From Candidatus Cacconaster stercorequi (GTDB lineage: Bacteria; Bacillota; Clostridia; Oscillospirales; Oscillospiraceae): a stretch of DNA of 64,000 bases. Every line of letters starts with the position of its first letter. Position 1 is the first letter of the stretch. Under the pieces are notes generated by a model. That model saw only the letters and a list, made by a program, of their open reading frames with translations. It made no database searches and was not told where the DNA came from. Location of the stretch: positions 62,001-126,000 of the forward strand of contig JAGHUH010000023.1 in the NCBI GenBank assembly GCA_018064925.1, given 5' to 3'. Below are positions 8,045 through 14,546 of the stretch, piece by piece. Both the position numbers and the translations under genes were made by a program.

Positions 8045-8689
8045 ATGATGAAGCAAACCACAAAAATGAGCCGAGCTGTTAGCCAGTTGGAACACATCTA
8101 CAATGCACTTAACACGGATTTTTTTGATGGGGAACTGCAAACGCCGATTATTACCGTGCAGTCTAAGCCGGGCACTTACGGTCATAGCAGTACCGCAAAG
8201 ATTTGGAAGCGAAAAAATGAAGATACCTACGAAATTAACATTGCAGCCGAGGTGCTGAACTTCCCCATTGAGGAAACACTTGATACGATGTTACATGAAA
8301 TGGTACATCTGTATTGCCGAGAGCGCGGGATCAAAGAGGTGAGTCGAAACGGGACATACCACAATAAGCGATTTAAGGAAATTGCCGAAAGCCACGGCTT
8401 AACCTGTATTCCGTGTGGAAAGTACGGCTGGAATACCACACCGGGCGACAATTTGGTTGAGTATGCCTTAAATAGAGGCTGGAATGAAATTTTAATAGGC
8501 CGTAATACAGGCTTGCCGTCTATCCGTACAGGAACAGCAGGCGGGATAAAGCAGGGTGATACCGCAGGCGGAAAACGCACCAGCAGCACCCGAAAGCTGA
8601 TATGCCCCATCTGCGGTCAATCGGTACGAGCCACAAAAAAGGTAAATATATTGTGCGGTGACTGTATGCAGCCCATGATTGAAGCATAA
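8045..8689 (+). CDS. SprT-like zinc metalloprotein
   Basis: 214 residues. The SprT-like domain has the zinc metallopeptidase motif HEMVH at 84-88, a further HN-KRF-E-A-x-x-H segment (YHNKRFKEIAESHG), and a C-terminal zinc ribbon with CPICGQ and CGDC pairs. SprT/Spartan relatives act on DNA-bound proteins; stand-alone SprT-like genes are common in Firmicutes mobile elements, where the substrate is unknown. AGGAGGAA precedes two adjacent ATG codons (8045, 8048). It is the last gene before the element's right end. Proteolytic activity is inferred from the motif. Confidence 0.85.
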   Translation: MMKQTTKMSRAVSQLEHIYNALNTDFFDGELQTPIITVQSKPGTYGHSSTAKIWKRKNEDTYEINIAAEVLNFPIEETLDTMLHEMVHLYCRERGIKEVSRNGTYHNKRFKEIAESHGLTCIPCGKYGWNTTPGDNLVEYALNRGWNEILIGRNTGLPSIRTGTAGGIKQGDTAGGKRTSSTRKLICPICGQSVRATKKVNILCGDCMQPMIEA

Positions 8690-8690
8690 G

Positions 8691-8725
8691 AAAATGACCC
8701 GGATTTGATCCGGGTCATTTTTGTA
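8691..8725 (+). terminator. Rho-independent terminator after the SprT-like gene
   Basis: A perfect 14-bp stem (8691-8704 with 8708-8721, loop TTG) followed by TTTTTG, starting just after the stop codon. Confidence 0.85.
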
Positions 8726-8798
8726 AGTGCACTTTCAATTTTGCGCCATTATGTGCAAAGGTTTAGCTGATATGTGTGCCTATTTTATTAACCAAATA

Positions 8799-8833
8799 TA
8801 CCGTTCTATTTGATTACGACTATATGTACGGTA
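8799..8833. other. Predicted right end (attachment junction) of the element in spoIIID
   Basis: SpoIIID-like coding sequence stops matching at about 8821-8826, just after the VSKSTVH codons, and AT-rich element sequence begins. Imperfectly spaced inverted hexamers TACCGT (8799-8804) and ACGGTA (8828-8833) flank the junction, as half-sites of a serine-recombinase site might. The exact crossover dinucleotide cannot be fixed without the other end. Confidence 0.55.
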
Positions 8834-8925
8834 GATTTGCTGACACCGAACTGCCTGGCGGCGGCCCGGACGGTGGTGCGGTTTTCTATCAGGTAAAGGG
8901 CCAGATCCTCGGCCCGCTGTTCCAT
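8806..8925 (-). pseudogene. spoIIID: 5' fragment of spoIIID interrupted by the mobile element
   Basis: Reads MEQRAEDLALYLIENR, then TVRAAARQFGVSKSTVH, then five unrelated residues IVVIK and a stop (39 aa). The second block is the SpoIIID helix-turn-helix; intact SpoIIID (roughly 80-95 aa) continues with KD-ERL and a basic RHLRGG-type C terminus, both missing here. Four codons upstream in frame is ATC-AAA-GGG-AAT; family members often begin M-(K/R)-G, so the original ATG may have become ATC, leaving Met5 as start. SpoIIID is the mother-cell DNA-binding regulator of SigE genes and of sigK. Without excision of the element the product lacks the C-terminal half. Confidence 0.82.
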
Positions 8926-8970
8926 ATTCCCTTTGATCGCTTACCACTCCCAATGATGTAGTCTTACACT

Positions 8971-8985
8971 GCCACTATATGTGGC
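8971..8985 (-). promoter_or_regulatory. Palindrome with SigE-like -10 upstream of the spoIIID fragment
   Basis: GCCAC-TATAT-GTGGC palindrome; on the minus strand it contains CATATAGT (8974-8981), similar to a SigE -10 element, about 49 bases before the ATG at 8925. No good SigE -35 is visible. A GGGGCA/TGCCCC hairpin (9013-9029) lies further upstream, between this gene and the divergent gene at 9087. Confidence 0.3.
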
Positions 8986-9029
8986 ATTGAGGAGAAAAAG
9001 CACCGACTGCCGGGGCATTATTTTGCCCC

Positions 9030-9057
9030 TTGCATTTTCAGCCGAATGTGGCATACT
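9030..9057 (+). promoter_or_regulatory. Candidate promoter for the nucleotide hydrolase gene
   Basis: TTGCAT (9030-9035), 16-base spacer, CATACT (9052-9057), about 30 bases before the start at 9087. A weak match to SigA. Confidence 0.35.
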
Positions 9058-9086
9058 AAAGAAAAATGAGGAATGAGGTGCGGGAG

Positions 9087-9500
9087 ATGAAGATCTACTT
9101 TTGCGGCTCCATCCGGGGCGGACGCGACGACGCGGCACTGTATCGCGAAATGATTGAGGAACTGAAACAGTATGGCCGCGTGCTGACCGAGCATGTAGGT
9201 GACCCGGCGCTGACGGACAAGGGCGGCGATGGGACCAGCGAATTCATCTGGCAGCGGGATACCGCGTGGCTGCGGGAGTGCGACATCGTTATTGCCGAGT
9301 GCTCTCATCCGTCGCTGGGTGTGGGGTATGAGGTGGCCTATGCCGAGGCCATCGGCAAGCCGGTGCACATCTTCTATGGCGGGCCGGAGGGGCGATTGTC
9401 GGCCATGCTGGCGGGAGATCCGGCATTTTCCGTTCACTATTATTCCAGCCGCGCCGAATTATTTGCAAAGCTCAAAAAAATCATGGGCGCTGCGGAATAA
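9087..9500 (+). CDS. Nucleoside 2-deoxyribosyltransferase-fold nucleotide hydrolase (DNPH1/Rcl-like)
   Basis: 137 residues. Strong resemblance to DNPH1/Rcl: KIYFCGSIRGG at the N terminus (GSIRGG 7-12), VLTEHVGD, a D-x2-WLRECD helix and the PSLGVGYE block carrying the catalytic Glu. DNPH1 cleaves the N-glycosidic bond of 2'-deoxynucleoside 5'-monophosphates, giving nucleotide sanitation. Start at MKIYF chosen because GAGG lies 8 bases upstream; an in-frame ATG at 9066 would add MRNEVRE, which family members lack. It is the first clearly chromosomal gene right of the element and diverges from the spoIIID fragment. Confidence 0.85.
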   Translation: MKIYFCGSIRGGRDDAALYREMIEELKQYGRVLTEHVGDPALTDKGGDGTSEFIWQRDTAWLRECDIVIAECSHPSLGVGYEVAYAEAIGKPVHIFYGGPEGRLSAMLAGDPAFSVHYYSSRAELFAKLKKIMGAAE

Positions 9501-9508
9501 GAGCAGAA

Positions 9509-9534
9509 ACACCCGGAGAATTCCGGGTGTTTTT
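9509..9534 (+). terminator. Terminator after the nucleotide hydrolase gene
   Basis: A 9-bp stem ACACCCGGA/TCCGGGTGT (9509-9517, 9522-9530) with a following T-run that overlaps the end of the convergent msrA gene. Confidence 0.8.
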
Positions 9535-10096
9535 ATGCTTCCTGCGCCGCCAGCAGCTCCCGGGCGGGGCGTATATACACCGCGTCCGTGTAAGGATACG
9601 CGGCGATGACTGCCATGCGTCGGGGCGCAATATGGCAGTAGCCATCCGGCGTTTTTTCCAGATAGCGCTGGTGGTATTCTTCCGCCGCGTAAAAGTTTTT
9701 CAGCGGCTTCAGTTCCACAAAGAACGATAGAACGGCGCGCTTTTCCATATCCGATACGGCGCGGATCATGGCTTCGTCCTCGGCGTTTTCCCAGTAGATG
9801 CCGGTTTGATATTGACTGCCCATATCCATGCCCTGACGGTGCCACATGGTGGGATCAATGACGGCGTAAAAGGCGAACAGCAGATGTTTCAAGGAGATCT
9901 GCGCCGGATCGTAGGTGATGCGCACCGCCTCCCGGAATCCGGTCAGACCGGAACAGACATCCTGATAGTTAGCGTATTCAGGGTTGTTTCCGTTGGCATA
10001 GCCGGCGGTGACATCCCGCACGCCGGGAAGAGAGCGATACAGCCGCTCCATGCCCCAGAAGCAGCCGCCTGCCAGCACAACACTTTTTTCTGCCAT
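9533..10096 (-). CDS. msrA: Peptide methionine-S-sulfoxide reductase MsrA
   Basis: Reduces methionine-S-sulfoxide in proteins in the cytoplasm. 187 residues, starting MAEKSVVLAGGCFWG with the catalytic Cys at 12 in the GCFWG motif; YANG, DPT-x-WHRQG-D-GSQY and EEYHQRYL blocks follow in normal order. AGGAGG lies 8 bases before this ATG, so an upstream in-frame ATG at 10138 is rejected. There is no fused MsrB domain and no msrB nearby. It converges with the nucleotide hydrolase gene and shares a terminator region. Confidence 0.95.
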   Translation of the reverse strand: MAEKSVVLAGGCFWGMERLYRSLPGVRDVTAGYANGNNPEYANYQDVCSGLTGFREAVRITYDPAQISLKHLLFAFYAVIDPTMWHRQGMDMGSQYQTGIYWENAEDEAMIRAVSDMEKRAVLSFFVELKPLKNFYAAEEYHQRYLEKTPDGYCHIAPRRMAVIAAYPYTDAVYIRPARELLAAQEA

Positions 10097-10193
10097 GAGA
10101 GTACCTCCTGTTGATGCAATAATAGGATTATACCACATCGCGCAACATATTTCACCTGCCGGGGCATACTACACCTGCGGGAGGTGAATTTTC

Positions 10194-10409
10194 ATGCAAA
10201 AGAAACGGTTTCCCCATGATGCCACGCCGGATATCCACAATTTTCGCGGCGTACCGGAGAGCTGCTTCGATGTGGTCAATCAGTACGGCACCTATAATAT
10301 TCAGCCCACCACCAATACGGAAAATGTGTTTCCGCTGATCGGACCGGGTCTGCCGGGGAAGTGGAAGAACATGGCCATCGACAAGGATGATCTGGAAAAC
10401 GAGGAATAA
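10194..10409 (+). CDS. Small hypothetical protein, 71 aa
   Basis: Unrecognised soluble protein, with a DATPDIHNFRGVPESCFDVV segment followed by IQPTTNTENVFPLIGPGLPG. The strong GGGAGGTGA site before the ATG, a length free of low-complexity sequence, and a terminator right after the stop all support a real gene. No signal peptide or membrane segment. Monocistronic, between msrA (divergent) and nhaC (convergent). No function proposed. Confidence 0.75.
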   Translation: MQKKRFPHDATPDIHNFRGVPESCFDVVNQYGTYNIQPTTNTENVFPLIGPGLPGKWKNMAIDKDDLENEE

Positions 10410-10440
10410 AATGCACCCCTGCCGCGGCAGGGGTGCATTT
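10409..10440. terminator. Bidirectional terminator between convergent genes
   Basis: A 15-bp GC-rich stem (10409-10423 with 10426-10440) separates the small hypothetical gene (+) from nhaC (-). The stem alone is strong; T-runs on both sides are short. Confidence 0.75.
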
Positions 10441-10443
10441 CGA

Positions 10444-11760
10444 TTAGCGATCCTTATTCCCCAGAACGATGAACAGCAGGGAACTGACACACAACAGGAA
10501 GGGGTAGAACAGGAAGGGAATGATCTCGAAGGCGGAGACGCTGTAGCCCAGCGTGGCGCAGGCGGAGATGGCGACCAGCATCTGGGCACCGTAGGGGATA
10601 ATGCCCTGGAAAATGCAGGAGAAGGTATCCAACAGCGAGGCGGAGCGCTTGGCGTCGATGCCGTATTCCGCACTGACCTCCCGGGCGATGGGGCCGGCCA
10701 TGACAATGGCCACGGTGTTGTTGGCGGTGGCAATATCCATCAGCCCCACCAGCAATCCAATGCCCAGCTGTCCGCCGCGGTTGCCCTTGCATACCCGCCG
10801 GATAAAGTTCAGCAGTGCCTCGAAGCCACCGTAGGCGCGGATCATGCCGCACAGGGCGGCCACCAGAATGGTGACCATAATGGTTTCAAACATCCCGGAT
10901 ACGCCGCTGCCCATGCCGGCAAGCACATCCAGAGCGGTCATCTGACCGGTGGCAATCGAGATGCCGGCGCCGGTGATGATGCCCAGCAGCAGCACGATAA
11001 ACACATTCAGCCCCGCAATGCCGCCAATGAGCACCAGTACATAGGGGATCAGAAGCAGCATATTGTGCTCGACGGCGGCCACAGGTGTGGCGTCAGCGCG
11101 GAACGAGATGACCAGAATGAGTGCCAGCGTGGCCAGAGCGGCAGGCAGGGCAATCTTGAAGTTGGCGCGAAACTTATCCCGCATTTCACAGCCCTGGGTG
11201 GAGCAGGCGGCGATGGTGGTGTCGGAGATAAAGCTCAGATTGTCGCCGAACATGGCCCCGCCGATGACCGCCGCTACGCACAGCGGCAGAGAAAAGCCGG
11301 AGTCCATAGCCACCGGCACGGCGATAGGTGTCAGCAGCGTGATGGTACCCACGGAGGTACCCATGGCCACGGATACGAAGCAGGCCACCACGAACAGTAC
11401 GGCCACGGCCAGACGGGGCGGTGTTACGCTCAGCAGGAAATAGGCGGCGGCCTCGGCGCTGGAGCGTCCGGTGACGCCTACGAAGATGCCGGCGGTCAGG
11501 AAGATCAAGATCATGATCATGATGTTCTTGTCACCTACACCTTTGGCCATCAGCTCCAGCTTGTCGTCAAATGTTACGGTGCGGTTCTGGAAACAGGCCA
11601 CCAGAATGGCGGCCAGAAACGCTACCACAATGGGGATCTGGTAAAAGCCCATTTCGATATGCAGTATGTATTCAAACAGAATACCCAGTCCCAGATACAG
11701 CACCAGAAAAACGGCGATAGGCAACAGGGCAATACCCTTTGCGTTCGGTTTTTGATTCAT
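10444..11760 (-). CDS. nhaC: Na+/H+ antiporter, NhaC family
   Basis: 438-residue polytopic membrane protein with about 11-12 hydrophobic segments. Family blocks are clear: GTSVGTITLLTPIAVPVA, the GGAMFGDNLSFISDTTIAA signature, and MDIATANNTVAIVMAGPIA near the end. It exchanges cytoplasmic Na+ (or another substrate in NhaC-related exchangers such as malate/lactate or arginine/ornithine) for H+. AAGGAG precedes the ATG. A leader of roughly 370 nt with two small ORFs lies upstream (11761-12112), suggesting translational or transcriptional control. Exact substrate is not decidable from sequence. Confidence 0.88.
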   Translation of the reverse strand: MNQKPNAKGIALLPIAVFLVLYLGLGILFEYILHIEMGFYQIPIVVAFLAAILVACFQNRTVTFDDKLELMAKGVGDKNIMIMILIFLTAGIFVGVTGRSSAEAAAYFLLSVTPPRLAVAVLFVVACFVSVAMGTSVGTITLLTPIAVPVAMDSGFSLPLCVAAVIGGAMFGDNLSFISDTTIAACSTQGCEMRDKFRANFKIALPAALATLALILVISFRADATPVAAVEHNMLLLIPYVLVLIGGIAGLNVFIVLLLGIITGAGISIATGQMTALDVLAGMGSGVSGMFETIMVTILVAALCGMIRAYGGFEALLNFIRRVCKGNRGGQLGIGLLVGLMDIATANNTVAIVMAGPIAREVSAEYGIDAKRSASLLDTFSCIFQGIIPYGAQMLVAISACATLGYSVSAFEIIPFLFYPFLLCVSSLLFIVLGNKDR

Positions 11761-11799
11761 GTCGGTATTCTCCTTTGTGTTAGATGTTTTTTGGAAATC

Positions 11800-11910
11800 T
11801 CAACGGATTGCGTAAATGGCGGCAGGGATGCCGCGCATTCGGCGATAATTCCGTGCTTCCGGCAGGGGTGTGTGCCCCACAAGCCGGTCGACGGCGTGAT
11901 AGATGTGCAT
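11800..11910 (-). CDS. Leader ORF 2 upstream of nhaC, 36 aa
   Basis: Starts MHIYHAVDRLVGH and is Arg-rich at the end. It has a good site (AAAGGAC, 7 bases before ATG) and ends 40 bases before nhaC. Probably a regulatory upstream peptide or a small protein; not recognised. Confidence 0.45.
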   Translation of the reverse strand: MHIYHAVDRLVGHTPLPEARNYRRMRGIPAAIYAIR

Positions 11911-12016
11911 AAAAATTGTCCTTTCTTGTGGCACAAGGAAATGCAACGCATTTTCGGGCATAAAAATAAGCAGAAAGTGCATCACACGCCTTCTGCTGAA
12001 TATGAAACGAGTGTCC

Positions 12017-12112
12017 CTATATGGGGGAGTCGCTGCTGAAAGCCGTATGATTGATTTGAGCGTAGCAATATGCGTGCATACACATCATGCAGTTCATCAA
12101 AAAGCGTTTCAT
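12017..12112 (-). CDS. Leader ORF 1 upstream of nhaC, 31 aa, Met/Cys-rich start
   Basis: Begins MKRFLMNCMMCMHAYCYAQ and has AAAGGA 8 bases before the ATG. With leader ORF 2 it makes a two-peptide leader. A TATAAT-like -10 (12144-12149, minus strand) lies about 30 bases upstream with no good -35. The remaining stretch 11911-12277 shows no other gene. Confidence 0.4.
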   Translation of the reverse strand: MKRFLMNCMMCMHAYCYAQINHTAFSSDSPI

Positions 12113-12230
12113 ATGGTGCGTCCTTTCATAAAATCTATAACTAATTATATATTTAGCATATAACAAAGTCCATTGGTGGACTGAACAAAGCTTCTGCTTC
12201 CACAGAGGAAAAATTTTGCCAATTCATAAA

Positions 12231-12265
12231 AAAACAGCGCAGTTCATTGTGAACTGCGCTGTTTT
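12231..12265 (-). terminator. Terminator after the nitrilase gene
   Basis: A 16-bp stem (12231-12246 with 12250-12265) followed on the minus strand by a long T-run; it begins 12 bases after the nitrilase stop. Confidence 0.9.
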
Positions 12266-12277
12266 CAAGATATAGTT

Positions 12278-13207
12278 TTACTTTTCGTGGATGATCAGCT
12301 CGGTGACATCGGGGCGGGAGTAGTGGCCGCAGGGGTCGAACTCCATCCGGGCGCGGGCGGCCTCGTCGGGGTTGATGTCAGCGTAAATGATGCACTCCTT
12401 GTCCCATACCGGCTCGGTGACATAGTGGCCGTAGGGGTCGATGATGGCGCTGCCGCCGTTGCAGGGTGCGACCGGCAGCTTGGCGATCTCATCGGCGGCG
12501 GGGCCGTGGTAGTCAGCGGGATACATATCTTTGGTAAAGTACTGGTTGACATGGAACACATAGCACTTGCCCTCGATGGCGATGTGCTTGATGGTGTCGT
12601 GCCACTCGGGGTTGTTGTTGGTGTTGGGGCACAGATACAGGCTCACGCCCTTCATATAGAGCGCCACGCGAGCCAGAGGCATATAGTTCTCCCAGCAGAT
12701 CAGGGCGCCCATGTTGCCCCAGGGGGTCTCCACCACGGGGAAGTAATCGCGGTTGGCATCGCCCCACACAAGGCGCTCGGCACCGGTGGGCTTCAGCTTG
12801 CGGTGGTTGCACAGCAGCTTGCCGTCCGGCCCGAAGATCATGTTGGCGCAGTACAGCGTGCCGTTTTCCACGCCGCGCTCGGTGTAGCCGATGGATACAT
12901 AGGCGTGGGCATCCCGGGCGGCTTCGCCAATCTTGTCGGTATCGGCGCTGGGGCAGACCACGGCGTTGTCATAGTAGATCTTCCAGTCGTCCCGGCATTC
13001 CTCCGTGCGGCTTCCCACGGTGAAGCCGTAGGTCAGACCGTAGGGGTAGCAGGGGATCAAAGATTCGGGAAATACGATCAGCTCGGCGCCGTTTTTGCCC
13101 GCTTCGCGGATCTGCGCGCAGACCTTATCGATGGTGGCATCCTTGTTGAACATCACAGGGGTGGCCTGCACCAGAGCCACCCGCAGATTTTTCTGAATAT
13201 CCTTCAT
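12278..13207 (-). CDS. Nitrilase-family carbon-nitrogen hydrolase
   Basis: 309 residues with the full catalytic triad: Glu48 (VFPES), Lys137 (HRKLKPT) and Cys171 (CWENYMP). The CWENYMP environment and length match the true nitrilase branch (nitrile to carboxylate plus ammonia) more than amidases or carbamoyl-putrescine hydrolases. Cytoplasmic, likely oligomeric. GGGAGG precedes the ATG. Monocistronic, with its own terminator. The physiological nitrile is unknown; detoxifying plant-derived nitriles in a gut setting is plausible inference. Confidence 0.88.
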   Translation of the reverse strand: MKDIQKNLRVALVQATPVMFNKDATIDKVCAQIREAGKNGAELIVFPESLIPCYPYGLTYGFTVGSRTEECRDDWKIYYDNAVVCPSADTDKIGEAARDAHAYVSIGYTERGVENGTLYCANMIFGPDGKLLCNHRKLKPTGAERLVWGDANRDYFPVVETPWGNMGALICWENYMPLARVALYMKGVSLYLCPNTNNNPEWHDTIKHIAIEGKCYVFHVNQYFTKDMYPADYHGPAADEIAKLPVAPCNGGSAIIDPYGHYVTEPVWDKECIIYADINPDEAARARMEFDPCGHYSRPDVTELIIHEK

Positions 13208-13415
13208 GGCAGTTCCTCCCTAAAATAAATGAGATGTACTGTCAACATGGTAGCACGGGGCCGGAAAAATGTAAATATTTTTTGCATGAAAACTTGGTGG
13301 GCAAGACGGCTCTGCGCAAGGCGCTGACGAGTGGCAGATTTTTGCAAAAATCCTGCAAAATGATTTTACTCAACGGTATGGCGGCAAGAAGGCGAAAATG
13401 CAAAGGCCGCTCGTT

Positions 13416-13450
13416 GCAAAAAAAGAGCACCCACCGAAGTGAGTGCTCTT
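13416..13450 (-). terminator. Terminator of the rplM-rpsI operon
   Basis: AAGAGCAC/GTGCTCTT stem (13423-13430, 13443-13450) followed on the minus strand by a run of seven Ts, 14 bases after the rpsI stop. Confidence 0.88.
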
Positions 13451-13464
13451 GAAATTGTAAGCGT

Positions 13465-13869
13465 TCAGCGCTTGGAGAACTGGGGTGCGCGACGGGCAGC
13501 CTTCAGACCGTACTTCTTACGCTCCTTCATACGAGGATCGCGGGTCAGGAAACCGGCCTTCTTCAGGATGGGACGGAACTCGGGATTGACCAGCAGCAGA
13601 GCACGGGAGATACCGTGACGCAGAGCACCGGCCTGACCGGACACGCCGCCGCCCTCGACGGTAGCAATGATGTCGACCTTACCGGTGGTCTCGGTAGCGT
13701 TCAGGGGCTGACGGACGACCATCTTCAGGGTTTCCAGACCGAAATACTCCTCGATGTCACGACCGTTGATGGTGATGTTACCGGTACCGTTGGGGAACAC
13801 GCGAACGCGAGCCACGGAGGACTTACGACGGCCAGTGCCGTACATATAGGGATTCTTAGACTGATACAT
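13465..13869 (-). CDS. rpsI: 30S ribosomal protein S9
   Basis: 134 residues, full length. Shows [14 protein letters not shown] near the N terminus, the [20 protein letters not shown] core and the classic basic C terminus [17 protein letters not shown] whose tail contacts the P-site tRNA. It follows rplM by 14 bases in the universally conserved rplM-rpsI order, so it is co-transcribed from the promoter at 14413-14441. Confidence 0.98.
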   Translation of the reverse strand: MYQSKNPYMYGTGRRKSSVARVRVFPNGTGNITINGRDIEEYFGLETLKMVVRQPLNATETTGKVDIIATVEGGGVSGQAGALRHGISRALLLVNPEFRPILKKAGFLTRDPRMKERKKYGLKAARRAPQFSKR

Positions 13870-13883
13870 TCTTCGTTTCCTCC

Positions 13884-14309
13884 TTACTTGATCAGCTCGG
13901 GCTTCTGGGCCTGATGCTCATGATTTTCGCCGGCATAGATGTGCAGACGCTTCAGGGAGTCCTTGGTGATGATGTTGCGGGGCATCATACCGCGAACGGC
14001 AACGCGCATAGCCAGCTCGGGCTTACCCTGCATCAGGATGCGATACTTGGTCTCCTTCAGACCGCCGACCCAACCGGAGTGCGTGCGATAGTACTTCTGC
14101 TCCATCTTGTTGCCGGTCAGAACGGCCTTGGCAGCGTTGATGACGATGACATTGTCGCCACAATCAGCGTGGGGAGTGTAGGTGACTTTGCCCTTGCCGC
14201 GCAGCAGGTCGGCGACGATGACAGCGGTCTTGCCCAGGGGCTTGCCGGCGGCATCAACGACATACCACTTGCGCTCAATGTTGGCCTTGTTTGCCATATA
14301 AGTGGACAT
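13884..14309 (-). CDS. rplM: 50S ribosomal protein L13
   Basis: 141 residues. Blocks [17 protein letters not shown], the [18 protein letters not shown] segment and VRGMMPRN are as expected. The N terminus begins [10 protein letters not shown]; a second ATG four codons in is possible, but GGAGGAAAAACACC sits correctly for the first. First gene of the operon; the 5' leader probably provides autoregulation by L13. Confidence 0.98.
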   Translation of the reverse strand: MSTYMANKANIERKWYVVDAAGKPLGKTAVIVADLLRGKGKVTYTPHADCGDNVIVINAAKAVLTGNKMEQKYYRTHSGWVGGLKETKYRILMQGKPELAMRVAVRGMMPRNIITKDSLKRLHIYAGENHEHQAQKPELIK

Positions 14310-14406
14310 GGTGTTTTTCCTCCAAATTTATATAATGTATTTTTGCTTTACATTTTTGGTTTCCCTTGCTAAAATCGAAGGGAAACAAGTGCGCGGCAAA
14401 CGCGCA
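14310..14406 (-). promoter_or_regulatory. Structured rplM leader, candidate L13-binding leader
   Basis: The roughly 97-nt leader contains two hairpins on the minus strand: GCGCG/CGCGC and GTTTCCCTT/AAGGGAAAC. Firmicutes rplM leaders commonly fold into an L13-binding autoregulatory RNA (L13_leader family). Assignment is by position and presence of hairpins, not a covariance match. Confidence 0.5.
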
Positions 14407-14412
14407 AGGATA

Positions 14413-14441
14413 TTTATATCATACCTTGTCAACCTTGTCAA
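14413..14441 (-). promoter_or_regulatory. SigA promoter of rplM-rpsI
   Basis: Minus strand TTGACA (14436-14441), 17-base spacer, TATAAA (14413-14418). A second TTGACA lies within the spacer. Confidence 0.8.
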
Positions 14442-14474
14442 TATCATTTTAATTTACGATATAAACATCTATGG

Positions 14475-14514
14475 TTTTCTCTTGTTTTCTTTTGTTTTCT
14501 CTTGTTTTCTCAAA
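14475..14514 (+). repeat. Four tandem decamers, TTTTCTCTTG-type
   Basis: Four imperfect 10-base units (TTTTCTCTTG, TTTTCTTTTG, TTTTCTCTTG, TTTTCTCAAA) lie just upstream of the TtcA-like gene, with no protein-coding sense. Confidence 0.7.
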
Positions 14515-14546
14515 ACGCAAATTTATTTTTCCGGGAGGGTTTCCCT

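Noticed and set aside
10387-12039. Long plus-strand reading frame (550 codons) antisense to nhaC
   Set aside because: Gly/His/Gln-rich composition from reading the antiporter backwards; no ribosome site. The minus-strand NhaC motifs are unambiguous.
12287-13228. Plus-strand frame (313 codons) opposite the nitrilase
   Set aside because: Val/Gly/His-rich shadow; the nitrilase triad is complete on the minus strand.
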